In this document: in pieces, positions 1-12,021 of the stretch
Layout: each line of letters begins with the position of its first letter
Position numbering within the stretch: position 1 is the stretch's first letter
The notes under the pieces: generated by a model
Database searches by the model: none
Seen by the model: only the letters and a program-made list of their open reading frames with translations
Told to the model about the DNA's origin: nothing
NCBI GenBank assembly: GCA_021234155.1
Contig: JAJEKV010000303.1
Coordinates: 62,001 to 126,000, forward strand
DNA from: Isoetes taiwanensis
Taxonomy: Eukaryota; Streptophyta; Lycopodiopsida; Isoetales; Isoetaceae
Length of the DNA: 64,000 nucleotides
Direction of reading: 5' to 3'
Program-made: the position numbers and the translations under genes

Positions 1-601
1 ATCCAGAATGGGCTTTTGTTTCCTGCTGCAAGGGGGAGCAATAGATTGGTGCAGTAGAAAACAAAGATATGTGAGTCTGAGTACATGGCTTTATGCAGTA
101 CAACCAAAGAATGCATTTGGCTTAGGGTGCTTTCCCATGAGATTGGCGACCTGGAAATCTAGGTCCGTGTCAAAACCTCGCCAAGTATAAGAAATGCGTG
201 ATGATTACTTGATTCAGTCAAAAACCCGAAGTCTTTGAGGTTGAGGTGCCCACGGGAACCTGCACGCCCTTATCTGGACCTCAAGAAAACCTTGAGGTCG
301 AAGATCCATGGGAAAGCACCTTAGAAGATTGTTGCAGGAGATTAATGTGCCTTAGCATAATGCTACTATCATTTTCAATGATAATTCTGCTCCAGTATCT
401 TTAGCTAAACATCCAACTAATTTTTCTAAAGCGAAGCACATTGAGGTGCAGTACCATTTCACACGAGAAAAGATCGTAGAAGGTCATATTCTTATTCAAC
501 ATTTGAGAACTGATAAGATGACTACAGATGTATTTACTAAAGCTCTTGGAAGGAAGAAATTTGTTAAATGTATTGCAGAGCTCGGGATAGTGCAGATCTG
601 A
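1..601 (+). pseudogene. Ty1/copia pol remnant, RNase H 3' end
   Basis: This is the terminal part of a copia polyprotein (RNase H domain). Positions 8-190 encode a stretch containing GAIDWCSRKQRYVSLST, the copia RNase H motif, though the usual acidic residue following it is lost. Positions 362-601, in the same frame, encode KHIEVQYHFTREKIVEGHI and TTDVFTKALGRKKF, the classic copia C-terminus, ending in TGA at 599-601. About 170 bases between them match nothing expected and contain stops and a GAGGTC-rich segment, so the gene is disrupted. The rest of the element lies to the left of the window. The downstream LTR should start soon after 601, but I could not place its edge. Family assignment is secure; activity is excluded. 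Confidence 0.85.
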
Positions 602-3600
602 AGATATTTACAAGTGATGACAATTTGTGGCAGAACTGAAGACGTATGAATGTTTAAGGAAAGCTGCAAAGTTTTGTGAAGACTGCTCATACATGATGAT
701 GCAGATCTTCACATTGGCGAAAGTTACTTTGTTGTTTTGTGTTAAGTTTTTATATCTGAACTGTAAGCTGTTGAACATTTGAGTAGATTAGTGTTTGATT
801 GAAACAAAAGTGATGGGTTTATTTCGAGATGGAGTATTGGTAATTATATCTTTCTTGTCAAAATAAACCAATGGTCGATAATGGACAGATGGAGGATTGA
901 TTTAGAGACTGCTAAAATTAGCTCCTACATCTCAGGATGTACAGAACGGCAGTCCGAAGTTCATGGATCCAGATATATCTGTCATGATTCATCTTGTTTC
1001 AATAAGATTTCCATATAGAAACATGGTCGATCTTTTTGTCCATGGTGTATTCTTGTGTTGACATGTGGCATTGCCAATAACCCGGAATGGAAGTTGGATA
1101 CCCTCATTCGGGGTAACAGCTTCAGCCAGTCACGTTTATTTTTTCAACAAGTTTCATTCCATTCATCCGTCACATTCGAAGCTAAAAAGCACAAAATCCA
1201 TTGTTTTACATTCAAAGCTCAAAAGCCCGAATCTTTAGGCGCGGCAATCCAATGTAATCTGTCTTTAGACCTCAACAATCTTTGAAGCTTGCCTCTCGGG
1301 TGCTTGGAGCTCTTCAATGAATATCCTCCACGTATAACTTCGCCATCAATTTCAGGCGGCCGACAAATTTCGTGCAAAAATGAGCTCTTGGCCAACCGAA
1401 AGTGGAGCCCCCTTTAAAATTCGGCTCAGGAGACAAAAAGCAGAGCATGTTTTTCCCCTTAACTTAGGACATAGCATTTCTTGAAAAAATCAGAGCATTC
1501 CAAAGACTTAGCTTGGAAGATCTCACCCATGTAAGAGCATCGCCATAGTTTCTCTCAGATGGTGCAAAGAAAAGAATCATTTGATACATGGCTCGGCCCC
1601 TTAACCGCCCTCCCTCTCGCAACAAGAAAAAAAAATGAGGCTAGAAGATAAAAATGCTTGCATGCAAAGAAATTTATTTACAGATTGAGAGATACCATAC
1701 CCTAAGCAAAAAACTCACCGTAATAGCTCCTCTTGAACCTGCAAAACAAACAAGGTGCTGCGCACGGAGGGTTGCCCTCCATGGCCGGAGGGTGAAGTGG
1801 CTTAAATCATACTTGAAAGTCATGTTTTTATAGTAAATCAAAATTGCTATTTTAAAACATTGATATTTTGTGAAGATGATTGTACCCATTTGCATCACTA
1901 ACTCCTCCTTAACTTCTTTATAACGAAAGGGCTTGCTAGCCGATTTTGCAGAGAATGCTTTCACATACACTTCATTTTCTGCCTATAAAAAGGTCGACTT
2001 TTAGTTGCAAAACCACAATAAAATTATCGCTTCCTTGCATCTACACAACACATGCAAACACATAGAGACAAAATGCACCAAATGAAGGACCATCGAAAAA
2101 CATTGAACCGGTGAAAATCATAAAGCTCATAGCGGGGACCAACCCAAGAAAGACCGGACTTCATTACTTCATTTTCGGGGATGTACTTGCGCTTATTTCA
2201 TAGTTGCTATGTTCATTTCTACAAGCTTCTTTGGATAAATTGGTTTTCCTTCTCCAATTTCATGGCCTGGGTCGGCCTTACTTGTATTGGGGCTTCAATC
2301 TTGCAATCTTCACACCAAGCTGCCCTTCACAAGTAGGATTTGCCAGACCTTGTGGTACGCCTACACATCTTTGTCGACAATACTCAATTGCATGGTTTTC
2401 GGTCCAAGACGAATTTCCTATTAATTGCAAATTAGGCTAATGCAAGCAGCAAACAAAACTCGATTCATGCTAAATAAGACACCAATAAGACTCCATAAAT
2501 ATGCTTTGCAGGACCACTGTCAAATAGAAACCCTGAATTGCCATGTTATGTACATCACATCATCTAGAAGCTAATGGAAACTCAATTCATGCAGAAATAA
2601 ATCATCAATTAGACTTCTTTATAAACATGCTTTACAGGACCATGCCGAAATAAATCATCAATTGAACTCCTTTATAAATATGCTTTTACAGGACCAGTGT
2701 CAAATAGAAGCCCTGAATTGCCATGTTATGTACATCCAGCCTTTTCTCTTAGCAAACTCTTCTTTGGGGAAATCTTATTAGCCCATTTGGCTTTGAGACA
2801 AAGCTTTCAAAGTCATGCTATATAAGGGGTTGGCTTCCTGCTTTTTCTAGTCTGGATTAGGTGCCAATATTAACACAGTGGAGGCGAGCGTTCAAATGAG
2901 CAAAGATCCGATATGTACATCAGGATCCAAGTATTTAAAGCATTTAAATAACTTTCAGATGCATCGATAAATTCTTTTTCTAACAACACCGCGAAGCATA
3001 GATCTAAAGTATATATACTGAGTTAAATGCTAAGACCCAGCATCCAAAGTATAATAAAAAAAGGTAATGCTTTGAGTTGAAGCATTATCAGAGTTATTCA
3101 GACCAGTAGCATCAGAGAAAACTAGGTTGTGCAGCAGCAAAACGGGTCACAAGATTATAGTGGATCGGAGCAGGGCAGAAGAGGTCCTAAAGACAAATTA
3201 GGACATAGTTGAGACATCTTGAAGTGCTGCTGGACGCAGGCTCTTAACCCTGACACCTTTGTCACTTCAAGTTGTAGGGCTTCACATAATTTTCAGCAAT
3301 CGGTATCACGAGGCAAAGAGAATTTGCTTGAAGCCTGTAACTCAAGCCATTCGTCAGTCCACGAATCAACTCCCCCAAATTATGATCGCTCCGAATAAGT
3401 CCTGGTGTCTTGGCATCATTTGTTTCCTGACATGTTTCCAGTTCTGAAAAGACTGTTTTGTGATGTTACCAGTGGATACGAGCTACCATCATTTGCAAAA
3501 AAAACTGTTCAAAAAGCACCAATATCGCACACATAGAAAACCAAAGACGTGAATCATCTTGATTCATGCTTCCCTTGCCGATCTACTTAAAGCGACTCGG

Positions 3601-5250
3601 AGATCAAAGCTAGCACATCGAAGACAGCTCAAATGTTGCCTGGCTTAGTATAAAGCCTTCAACCACGTTTATTATCACCACCTATCCAAGAAAAATGAAG
3701 CTACTTGTGAGTGAACAATCGCAGATCGACACATTTGAAGAACCATTGTCCCTTCAAAACCATAAACTTTAGAATCAAGATAAAGAACTCACCACAAACA
3801 ACCTGCTAGTATTTGGTGATGAAACGAAAGGGATGATCAAAGATGGATGTAGCAATTCATTATTACCTGCATTTTCCACACAAAGAGTACCTCCACCATC
3901 ACAAAAACATGCTTGAAAACTAGCTCGGGATAAAAGAAATAAACTCAAGATCAAATTGCTATGTTGCCATGTTGAGCCTCAGCTATGGCAACTTAGCACG
4001 GGAGTGAACAGCCTCTACATTATTCTATACAACTAGCTAGGCACAAGGCATGCAGGAATGAATTTGCCCCAGAGATTGAGACCGAGAGCATTCCCTCAAA
4101 ACATTGACATAAGTAGCATCATCGGCAAAGGTCATATCACGTTGCTTATGGCCAATCTTCGCAATTCTCATATACGCCTGTGCCACCAATCACAATTGTC
4201 CATGTAAACTATCTCATTCAATCATTGTATCAAAGAAAATGTGGGCATTCCTAACATCTTTTGCATGAAATTGTTTGGCATTCATCAATTATTTCCTCTC
4301 TTTCGTTCGAACGGATACTTTAAAGTTTACTTTTAATGATGTAGATATGAATTTATTTGGCATTCACCAACCGGATGCATACTTTTAGATGAAAAAAAGT
4401 ACAGAATTAGACTCGTGGACCAACAAGTTCCACGCTTCTAAATGAATCTTTTGTAAGAAATGCTTTGGGGAGAGATTTTGCACTTTTCTCCATCAACATT
4501 CTACTTGAAAAAAAAATACATGTGATGATTCAACTCTTTTCTCAGATAATCAACACCGATCTCGAGCGTTGTTGTATAATATTCAGGTGCATCTAACATT
4601 CAAAAAACATGTTTTGTTGATAGGGTAAAAAGCATGCTATGGTGTACCACTTTGCACCCTAAAAGTACCCATTAAAACATTCAAACCGGCAACTTTTTTT
4701 CTTTCCATTAAAGTTCAAATTTTTTGAAGAGAAGGTTTACCAATTTGTAGTAAAGGATAACATTACTATTAGAGACTAAAATAAATGGAACTTATTTTTT
4801 ATTGCAAGAGGCGGTACTTTTCGTTTTGCAAAGTTAGTTTTAGTATGCTTCCGTTGTTTTGCATAGTTTTTTGCTTTCGGGCCAAAAGATTCCTTCTTTA
4901 AAGTGCGGCGTTCCCGTCCAAACTTGGTACTTTCAGGTTCAACCTACTCTGACGCACTGATAAGTTTTGAATTGAGCCTATATTTGTAAAAGACCAGATT
5001 CTTAGTATCTTGAAAGCTAAGAAAATAAAAAAAAGAAGTGGGTTGTTACCGATAGAGGAGAGCCGGAGCTTCAAAGATGCCGAGATCTGAACTATGGCAG
5101 CAGGTAGCCAAGTGGCAAGAATGGGCCAAAAATGTTGTTTTAGAATAGAATGAAAATACCTTCAATGAAGAAGCAAGCTTCGATCAGGAATGCCACGGAC
5201 AAAAATGAAATTGCAATTTGAGCGTGCATGTGCATCCGCTCATCGGCCGA
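602..5250. other. AT-rich intergenic stretch, no gene seen
   Basis: I found no protein domain, RNA gene or LTR pair here. The open frames are short and without recognisable motifs. The left end probably includes the 3' LTR of the copia remnant that ends at 601. One local tandem repeat is listed separately. Confidence 0.6.
2455..2745 (+). repeat. Three-unit imperfect tandem repeat
   Basis: Units of about 65-110 bases start near 2455, 2575 and 2645. They share AAATCATCAATT, TTTATAAAYATGCTTT, ACAGGACCA and, in the first and third, CCCTGAATTGCCATGTTATG. The middle unit lacks the second half. No coding capacity was recognised. Confidence 0.75.
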
Positions 5251-6020
5251 GAGAAAATGAAAAAAAAAGACCCTCCTGTTAGCCGGGTTTCGAGTTTGAG
5301 CCCGCCCACCAGTGTAAGTGACCTAGCATTTACGACCAATCATAAGTTTTTAGCAAATCACCCAAAGATATCCTATGATATTCTAGCATATACCTAGGAT
5401 ATGCTAAAAGCCCACATAAACAAGGGTTTGCCCCTAGGGCAACCCAAAACCTTACCACCCTAATTAGGCTAATTAATGTATTGATTAGTAAAGATCACTA
5501 ATTAAGGAGTGCCATCTAGCCCAAATCGATTGGCAGAGAAAACTTGCTAATATTGGGGTCCAAATTGGGTCCCTACCCCCAATTCTTCCTCAAATCGATT
5601 TGGGAAGAATTGGAGGAAGGAGGAGCTACTAGCCACTGCAACTAGACCAGAAGAAATGGGAGCCTTTCGTGATAACGGTTCTAGCCAAGAGACTGGTTAG
5701 TCTCTAGATAGCTTGTGCTTCAGTTAACCCTTGTATGATTAGATGGATGGTTAATTTCTCTATTATATACTGTTAAGACGACTTAAGCTAAACTACCCCA
5801 ATTCTATAGCTAGTAGGTGTGTTGGCTTACTTATGAGAGGATTAAGCTAGTTAGGGATTAGGGTGTGGATTATTAGGATTAGGTATGTTAAGTTCTTGGA
5901 GAGAAGGAGGTCTCTTGTTTCCATGGGCCATAACTTTTTCTAGGTAACTCGGATGGAGGTAATTCTTGCATCAACATGTCGGGGACAATTCAATTAACTA
6001 AGGGGCATAGGTGGCCAGTG
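5250..6020 (+). repeat. LTR-like remnant sharing a block with the gypsy 3' LTR
   Basis: Positions 5458-5545 closely match 14192-14278, inside the 3' LTR of the gypsy element; both carry CTAATTAATGTATTGATTAG and CCCAAATCGATTGGC. The rest of the two sequences does not align by eye. The segment ends in GGCCATAACTTTTTC-type sequence resembling the end of the remnant at 63590-63850. I read it as an old LTR of the same or a related family, possibly the 5' partner of the gypsy element, although no primer-binding site could be placed. Confidence 0.5.
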
Positions 6021-7710
6021 TCAAAACGGCATCAAATGGGCACAGGAGTAAAGGGACGTGATCGGAAAAATATCGACTCAGAATTTGAAAATAAACACGT
6101 ATTTTTCCTATCATGCCCCCTATAAAAGTGCGTATAAAAATACACGTATATTTCGCCATATAATTTTTTCAAAAAAAATTTGAAATTTAAAATTTGAAAA
6201 GTGATGGTTATTTTTTTTATTTTCGTTTCTCTTACGCACTCGCCTTGGCCGGCCCCGCCATAGCCGGGGAGAACCTTGCTTGTAGCGCGGACCTTGGTTG
6301 TTGCCACTATTACCGTACGGGGCCCTCTTCGAGCTTTGCCCCGCATAAATGAACATGGCTTGTACTGGGGTAACCTCGGTGTCCACTAGATCTTTGCCGA
6401 GCTTGGTGAGCAACTCACGGGACTTCGGGCAAGGTAGAGCTCCTTTAACCGAGCTAGTTCACAGTTTCTTGAAATAGGGGCACCTTTACCCTATTTTCCA
6501 TCGACGGAGTGCTTCCTCCCTGTTTCCAAATGCCTTAGGAGAGACTTGCATGGTGGGTGGAGCGGAGCCAAGTCGATGTTGGTCAAAATTCTACCCTCCT
6601 TAGTCGTGCGGAAGTTGTTGAAGATGAGGCCATCCGAAAGGAAGCCCTAAAGGATTATGGGGCTAGCCCCTGAGGAGATTTTGCGTCTTGAAATGAGAGG
6701 GGAGACCCAAAAGCCAGTATGTGGAGTATGTCTACCTAGGAGACGGCAAGCCATGTCAGCGGGAAACCCATTTAATCTCCCCTAAGCACTATGATGAGGC
6801 GACCCAAAGTTTTTATTTGGGGCGACATTCCATAGTATCTTGAACAGGTAGTACATGATAGCCATCCAATTTAGACATGCAGACTTAGACCGGACGAGAT
6901 AAAAAGACGGAGCTGCTCGAAGGATCACCGCCGTCACCTCGCCAAGGTGGAAGAGTGCACGGTAATCGCTCATGCCGCTGTACAACAAGAAGTTGAACGG
7001 GCGAAACAATAACGACAAGTTGAGCGGCATGCTAAGGGAGGTCTTTGGCGTGAGACCCACCATCGAGACCCAACGGGATGAGGAGCATCAAATGATCCAG
7101 GATCACGACTAGGGGCTTGAACCCCTATTCCCAAACAAAGGCTTAAAGTTCACAAGTCTGAAGTTGGGAAGTGCCTACAAGAGAAGCTCAAGGCGATGGG
7201 GCGGTCTCCAGCCAGACCCCACGAAGTTTTGTACCAAGAGGGACCGTGTGGATGCCACGCGACCTCGCCCGTGTCGGGGGCAAGACCCTTCCTAAGAGGC
7301 CGATTCAAAGAATGGAAGCCTCATAGGTACAAACTCCGAGATCGCGGGCACCGGGAGGAAATCAAGAAGTATCGAAGACAACAGAGCTTCGCTATAGAAG
7401 CTTCCCTTCTAGCCTTTGGTCCGGTGAGATAGCACGAGTTATCGGACCGATCTTCGGTTCCAAACCTTTGCTATGCTCGCTCTTGAGGAGGCCACCATCT
7501 CGTGGTGTGCGATCCACACTAAGAGGGTTACCTCAATGTCGAAGGACCTGGCCTTGGTGCAGCGGGTTCGAGGAGACCGTAATTGACTTGACAACTTTTC
7601 TTCTCCAAAGTCATTTTGTTGTATATATTTTGAATAGAAATACAGAAGTTTTGATCTCTAGACTACAATATTTTATATAGTTTTTATTTTTTTTATTATT
7701 TGTCTATTTT
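6021..7710. other. No secure gene; GC-richer unassigned sequence
   Basis: Several open frames of 70-105 codons occur on both strands (6032-6413 and 6782-7063 on minus, 7196-7680 on plus), but none shows a recognisable domain or gives a consistent frame. A minus-strand stretch at 6240-6410 is rich in basic and Gly/Pro residues. This may be decayed internal retroelement sequence; I cannot assign it. Confidence 0.4.
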
Positions 7711-7714
7711 ATGA

Positions 7715-7750
7715 CTAATGCTGACGTCAGCATACTTATAAAATAAAGTG
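7715..7750 (+). promoter_or_regulatory. Promoter-like palindrome plus TATA box
   Basis: A perfect 12-bp palindrome, GCTGACGTCAGC (7720-7731), contains the TGACGTCA core bound by bZIP factors of the TGA/CREB type. A TATA-box-like TATAAAATAAA follows at 7737-7747, six bases later. The first ATG of the decayed ORF is at 7831, a plausible 5' UTR length. This arrangement suggests a pol II promoter driving the ORF at 7831-9178 or the retroelement it belongs to. No transcript evidence is available. Confidence 0.5.
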
Positions 7751-7830
7751 GCACTAAAAACAATTTAGGGTTTCATTTCCTTTTTGTTTTCCTTGCTCTT
7801 TCGCTGCTCCTCTATGACTCTCCTACGCAC

Positions 7831-9178
7831 ATGGATGCTCCTAACCTCCTCCAGTAGTACCAGGATGGTGAACATTGGGATTCTCAGGTCCCATTCGACC
7901 TCCTTCACCCCTACTTGCTTCAGGAGGTTGACGTAATCACCAATATGCAGGCCCATCTAGACTATACTACGTTCCTTGAGTTCTATACTCAGGAAATGGT
8001 ATCCCTCTACATCACCCTAGGAGAACCACCTCCCCTTTACTTAGAGAGGGTGATTGTGTGTGACATATTGGGGGTGACTTCCCATGCCACTAACATCCTC
8101 AAAGGGCTTCGAGATGGGGAAAGAATCCACATGTTATAATACATGAAGTAAACTTTGCCACGGGCATACTCATGGATCGATTACATTGAAGATGAGGTCT
8201 TGCCTGCAGAAAAGGGCAAAGCGCCAGCTATCTTGTAAGAGGAAGATGACAAGCATGTCAAGGAGGATGACTTTGTTCATTGGAAGCAATTAGCAGAACA
8301 GATGCCCCTACACCGAGACCAAGGAACTCGACTTACCCGACTGGATACTCTCCCCGTTAATGACCACCAAGGTCAGCCTCCTTTCGGAGGATATCTTGTG
8401 GATGTACCATATTATTGCTGACCTTAAGTTCAAGAAGAAGATGCATGTTCTATATGAGCTCGAGTACTGCATGGACGATTTTATCGACTTCACCCCGGTT
8501 GAGCTCCCAGAAGAGGTACAACAACTGCTTCAGTTCCAGTAGGAGACCATTGAGTCAGTTGATGCCCTCTTGTGCTTGCGACATCTTATGTTGCAAGAGG
8601 CACCATCACAACCATCGGATGAAGCTTTTGTTGCCATGGGACCTCACGTCCCAAATATTAACATGGTCGATATTCCCTCAGAATCAGATGAGGAAGGGAG
8701 AGATCTTTGTGATAACAAAGAACATATCAAGGAAGAAAAGCAAGAAGCTAAGGAAGAGGAGGTCACCATTGACCTCGGAAAGGAGGTGGTTACCTCTGAC
8801 ATTCTGGAGGTTAGTGCTTTGGGAAATCATACTACCCGCTTCTTCCTTTCAGCTTTTAAACAAGGACAGGTCCTTTTTGTTGCATGGGATCTAGTGCCAG
8901 AGGCCGAGGCATCATGGTGGGCACTCCGTACTCTATCCACCTTGGCCGGCCGTAAGAAACTCCAGCCTCGCACGCTCACATATGTGCTCGTGCGTCGGGA
9001 TTTTGCTTTGACACCCCTAGGGCAGGATATTGCGCCATGGATGAGCATGAAGCTCTTGATGGCTGCTCCATTGGCCACGGCTTTTCCACTGGAGATGCTT
9101 CCGAGGATGCTCTCACCAATAGCCCCGGCCTTACCTTATTCTGCCATCGCCAACCACTGCCACCGCCTACTCCGATAG
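7831..9178 (+). pseudogene. Decayed ORF of about 450 codons, function unknown
   Basis: An open frame can be followed from ATG at 7831 with in-frame stops at 7855, 8137, 8149 and 8236. It shifts by one base near 8360 and continues, with one more stop at 8540, to 9178. The two parts read as one acidic protein: a helical N-terminal half containing KAPAIL and HWKQLAEQMP, then an acidic Asp/Glu/Lys stretch (near 8690-8770) and a C-terminal part with WWALRTLSTLAGRKKLQPRT. I do not recognise the product. It lies just upstream of the gypsy gag-pol remnant and could be an extra or gag-like ORF of that element, or a separate gene. A promoter-like motif precedes it. All five in-frame stops are TAG or TAA where CAG or CAA would fit. 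Confidence 0.45.
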
Positions 9179-9499
9179 ATGAAGATGCAGGACCCAGTTC
9201 CTGAATGTTATTCTTTTTGTTATAAATGTATGGCCTTGCCATTAACATATATATATTATAAAAAATGGGCACGTGTATGTCATTCCTAATATAACTTTTT
9301 GATAGTATATCTTATCCTCTCCTCTCTCTGATGAATGCCTTGCATGCAAATTGTAAAACAATGCTTATATATCTCGCTTATCTCTACTCTTCATTTATAT
9401 TTTAGATGGTGCACGTCCCCCATCTTAGACAACCCCCGTGCAACCCAGTCGTCTAACTCTACAGTAAGAGCTCATACTTATGAAGCGTCAGCTTACTGA

Positions 9500-10045
9500 G
9501 CTCCAAGCTTATGTACTTTAAAATAACCCGCCAGCAATACTGCAAGAATACGATTCCAAGATCCCTGTTATTGCCAACCATCAGCCACCACCGCCACCCG
9601 CACCATTACCTGCTCCAGCTACATCCACACGCTCAAAGCGTGCACGGAGCAGTTCATCATCTGATGCAACTTCTGATTCTTCAGAGTCATCTAATTCCTC
9701 TGTGTCCTCAGGAGATCATGCTAAGTCCAGGAAGAAGGACTACCAAAAGACCGTGGACTCTGTTATTATAAGCATTTGGAAGAACCGTAAGTTGACCCAG
9801 TTTTACGGGTAAGACCAGGTCAGGGGTGGATGCCAAATCCTGGTTAGATGAGATGCATGAGTTCGGCAAGTCCTACGGACATTTTGCAAGCAATTCCAAA
9901 GGAAGCTCCGGCGATCATGAATACACAAGGCTTTGTTTTCGGTGTTTCACACCATATGCAAGATTGCCCCTATATTACTCAGGCTGCTCAAGCTGCCCTT
10001 GCCAAAGGGGATTGGGATGTTCTTTTGGCCCCATATGAACCTCTA
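9500..10045 (+). pseudogene. Gypsy gag-like remnant with zinc-knuckle trace
   Basis: One frame near 9560-9780 encodes a Pro-rich then Ser/Asp-rich stretch (SSSSSDATSDSSESSNSSVS) and KNRKLTQFYG, as seen in linker regions of gypsy Gag. A second frame at 9930-10045 carries CxxC-like and HHMQDCPYITQAAQAALAKG residues that resemble a CCHC zinc knuckle, with the first Cys pair displaced by a frameshift. It directly precedes the protease. The Gag core cannot be traced with confidence. Confidence 0.5.
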
Positions 10046-10049
10046 GCTG

Positions 10050-10440
10050 TTGCTGATGATGAGGCACCATACTATATACAAGGTGAGTCCCACATTTACT
10101 CTGCTATTGAAACAGGCCAAGCAGAGTCAACCTTCTGTCATATCCACGGTTGGCCAAGTAGACTGTAAACCTTTTGTCATCCTTATGGACACGGGTAGTA
10201 CGCACAATTTTGCCTCACCTAGAATGGCAGAAGTTTTACAGCTTCCTCCGTTCAAGTCAAAGCCACGTCCAGTTATGCTGGCTAGTGGAGTTGTGCATCA
10301 CACTGAACGTCGACTCATTAATGATCTCATTGTAGGTATGGAATTCTTGGCTGCTGCAAAGGCAAACATTCATTGTGAAAAATGAGAAGTCACCTTTAAC
10401 GTAGCTAATGGAGCTCGTGTCACTATAGCAGGTAAACCAG
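10050..10440 (+). pseudogene. Gypsy aspartic protease domain
   Basis: The frame 10050-10385 encodes the retroviral-type aspartic protease. FVILMDTGSTHNFASP carries the catalytic Asp (codon at 10198-10200), and the flap and core continue with PVMLASGVVHHTERRLINDL and GMEFLAAAKANI. The usual C-terminal sequence follows TGA at 10383, where the frame goes on (EVTFNVANGARVTIAG), so a single nonsense change interrupts it. In the family this enzyme processes Gag-Pol. Confidence 0.85.
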
Positions 10441-10789
10441 TTATTCCAGTTATGCAGTGTATTTCATTGCGTCAGTTGGATAAAGCCATCAAGAGGTATA
10501 AAGTTTCTTGCATTGTTAGACTTTGCGTCAGTAGAGGCCAAGTCCAAAAAGGAAGATTGACAACTTGCCCAAAGCAATTGCTGCTATACTTTGGGAATTC
10601 CACGACCTTTTTCCGGATGAGATTCAGAGGTTGCCACCTTTCCGAGGCCTGGAATGTAAAACCACCTTGGAACTAAGTATTAAACCTACCAAAATGCTCC
10701 ATACCAAATGAGTACACCAAAATTGGTAGAGCTTAAGAAACAGATGTAGGAGCTTCTTAAGTTGGGATTCATTCGGCCATGTGTTTGGG

Positions 10790-11515
10790 GCTCCTATTTT
10801 GTTTGTAAAGAAGAAGGATGGTATCGTACGAATGTGCATTGATTACAGACAATTGAATAAGCACACAATCAAGAATCGATATATACACTTTTTTAGATGA
10901 TTTGATGGATCAATTACAAGGGGCCAAGTACTTTACAAAGATCGATATTCGCTCAAGATATCACCAGATAAGAATGAAAGAGGATGACATCCACAAGTCC
11001 GCCTTTCGGACATGTTATGGGCACTATGAGTTTACTGTTATGCCATTTGGTCTAACTAATGCCCCTGCTACATTCATGAGATTGATGAACGACGTCTTCC
11101 TGAATACCTCGATGACTTTGTCATCATTTTCTTCGATGATATCCTCATTTACAGCAACACCTTAGAAGAGCATGAATGCCATCTTCGATTGGCTCTGCAA
11201 AAATTGAGACACCATCAACTTTATGCCAAGTTTTCCAAGTGCAGGTTTGCGACCACCAAGGTTGATTACTCGGAACACATTGTTTCTGTTGAAGGGATAG
11301 CAATGGATCCAACCAAGATTGAGGCAGTAAAAGATTGGCTGGTCCCAGCTAATGTATCCGAGGTCCGCAGTTATCTAGGCTTGGCGGGCTATTACCGCAA
11401 GTTTGTTAAGGAATTCGCCAAGCTTGCAGCGCCTCTTACCAACCTCACAAAACATGCGAAGGTTAGGGATTGGATGGCACATTGGAAGGAGAAAGTCCAG
11501 GCTAGATTTTAGTCA
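10790..11515 (+). pseudogene. Gypsy reverse transcriptase
   Basis: Sequence blocks of a Ty3/gypsy RT appear across three frames. [20 protein letters not shown] starts near 10797. After a shift, [40 protein letters not shown] and [16 protein letters not shown] follow (10902-11100). After another shift the catalytic box reads FFDDILIY, with Asp-Asp at 11135-11140. The thumb and connection region (11189-11512) contains SEVRSYLGLAGYYRKFVKEF, typical of gypsy. TAG at 11510 ends this part. The pattern is diagnostic of the family; at least two frameshifts kill it. Confidence 0.93.
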
Positions 11516-11950
11516 TTGAAAGATGCCTTGACAATTGCTCCAGTTCTTACCTTGTCAGATCCTCAAAAGGATAAGTGGGTTGCCATAGACGTCGGTAGCA
11601 TCGTTATAGGCAGCGTACTAATGCAAGAAGGTAGGGTAATCGCATACGATTCTGGGAAGATGAACAATGCGGAACAATGATACCCCATGCATGACCAGGA
11701 GTTACTTGCCATCATGCGTGCCTTGTATATATGGAGCCCATTACTTGCTTGGCAGGCGATTCTAGTTGGATACGGATCACCAAAGTCTCCAATACATTTT
11801 CGCGCAACCCCACCTCAATCTTGGACAGCGGCGATGGATGGAATTTCTGGAGGAATATGACTTTGAATTAGTCTATAAGCCAGGCAACCATAACGTTGTT
11901 GCCCGATGCACTATCGAGATATCCATTGGTAACCCACACACATTATAATG
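11516..11950 (+). pseudogene. Gypsy RNase H
   Basis: After the stop at 11510 the same frame continues with SLKDALTIAPVLTLSDPQKD and WVAIDVGSIVIGSVLMQEGR, the RNase H start with its first catalytic Asp. A TGA then falls where the conserved Arg of the EQRYP motif is expected (near 11679), followed by PMHDQELLAIMRAL. A shifted frame at 11766-11948 gives DTDHQSLQYIFAQPHLNLGQ and RRWMEFLEEYDFELVYKPGN, the C-terminal half. The order and spacing fit gypsy RNase H. Confidence 0.88.
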
Positions 11951-12021
11951 CGATTTCAACTTTCACCCGGTGAGTTTGGTAAGCAGATCGGCGAGACTCT
12001 TCCCTACGGATCACGAATTTC

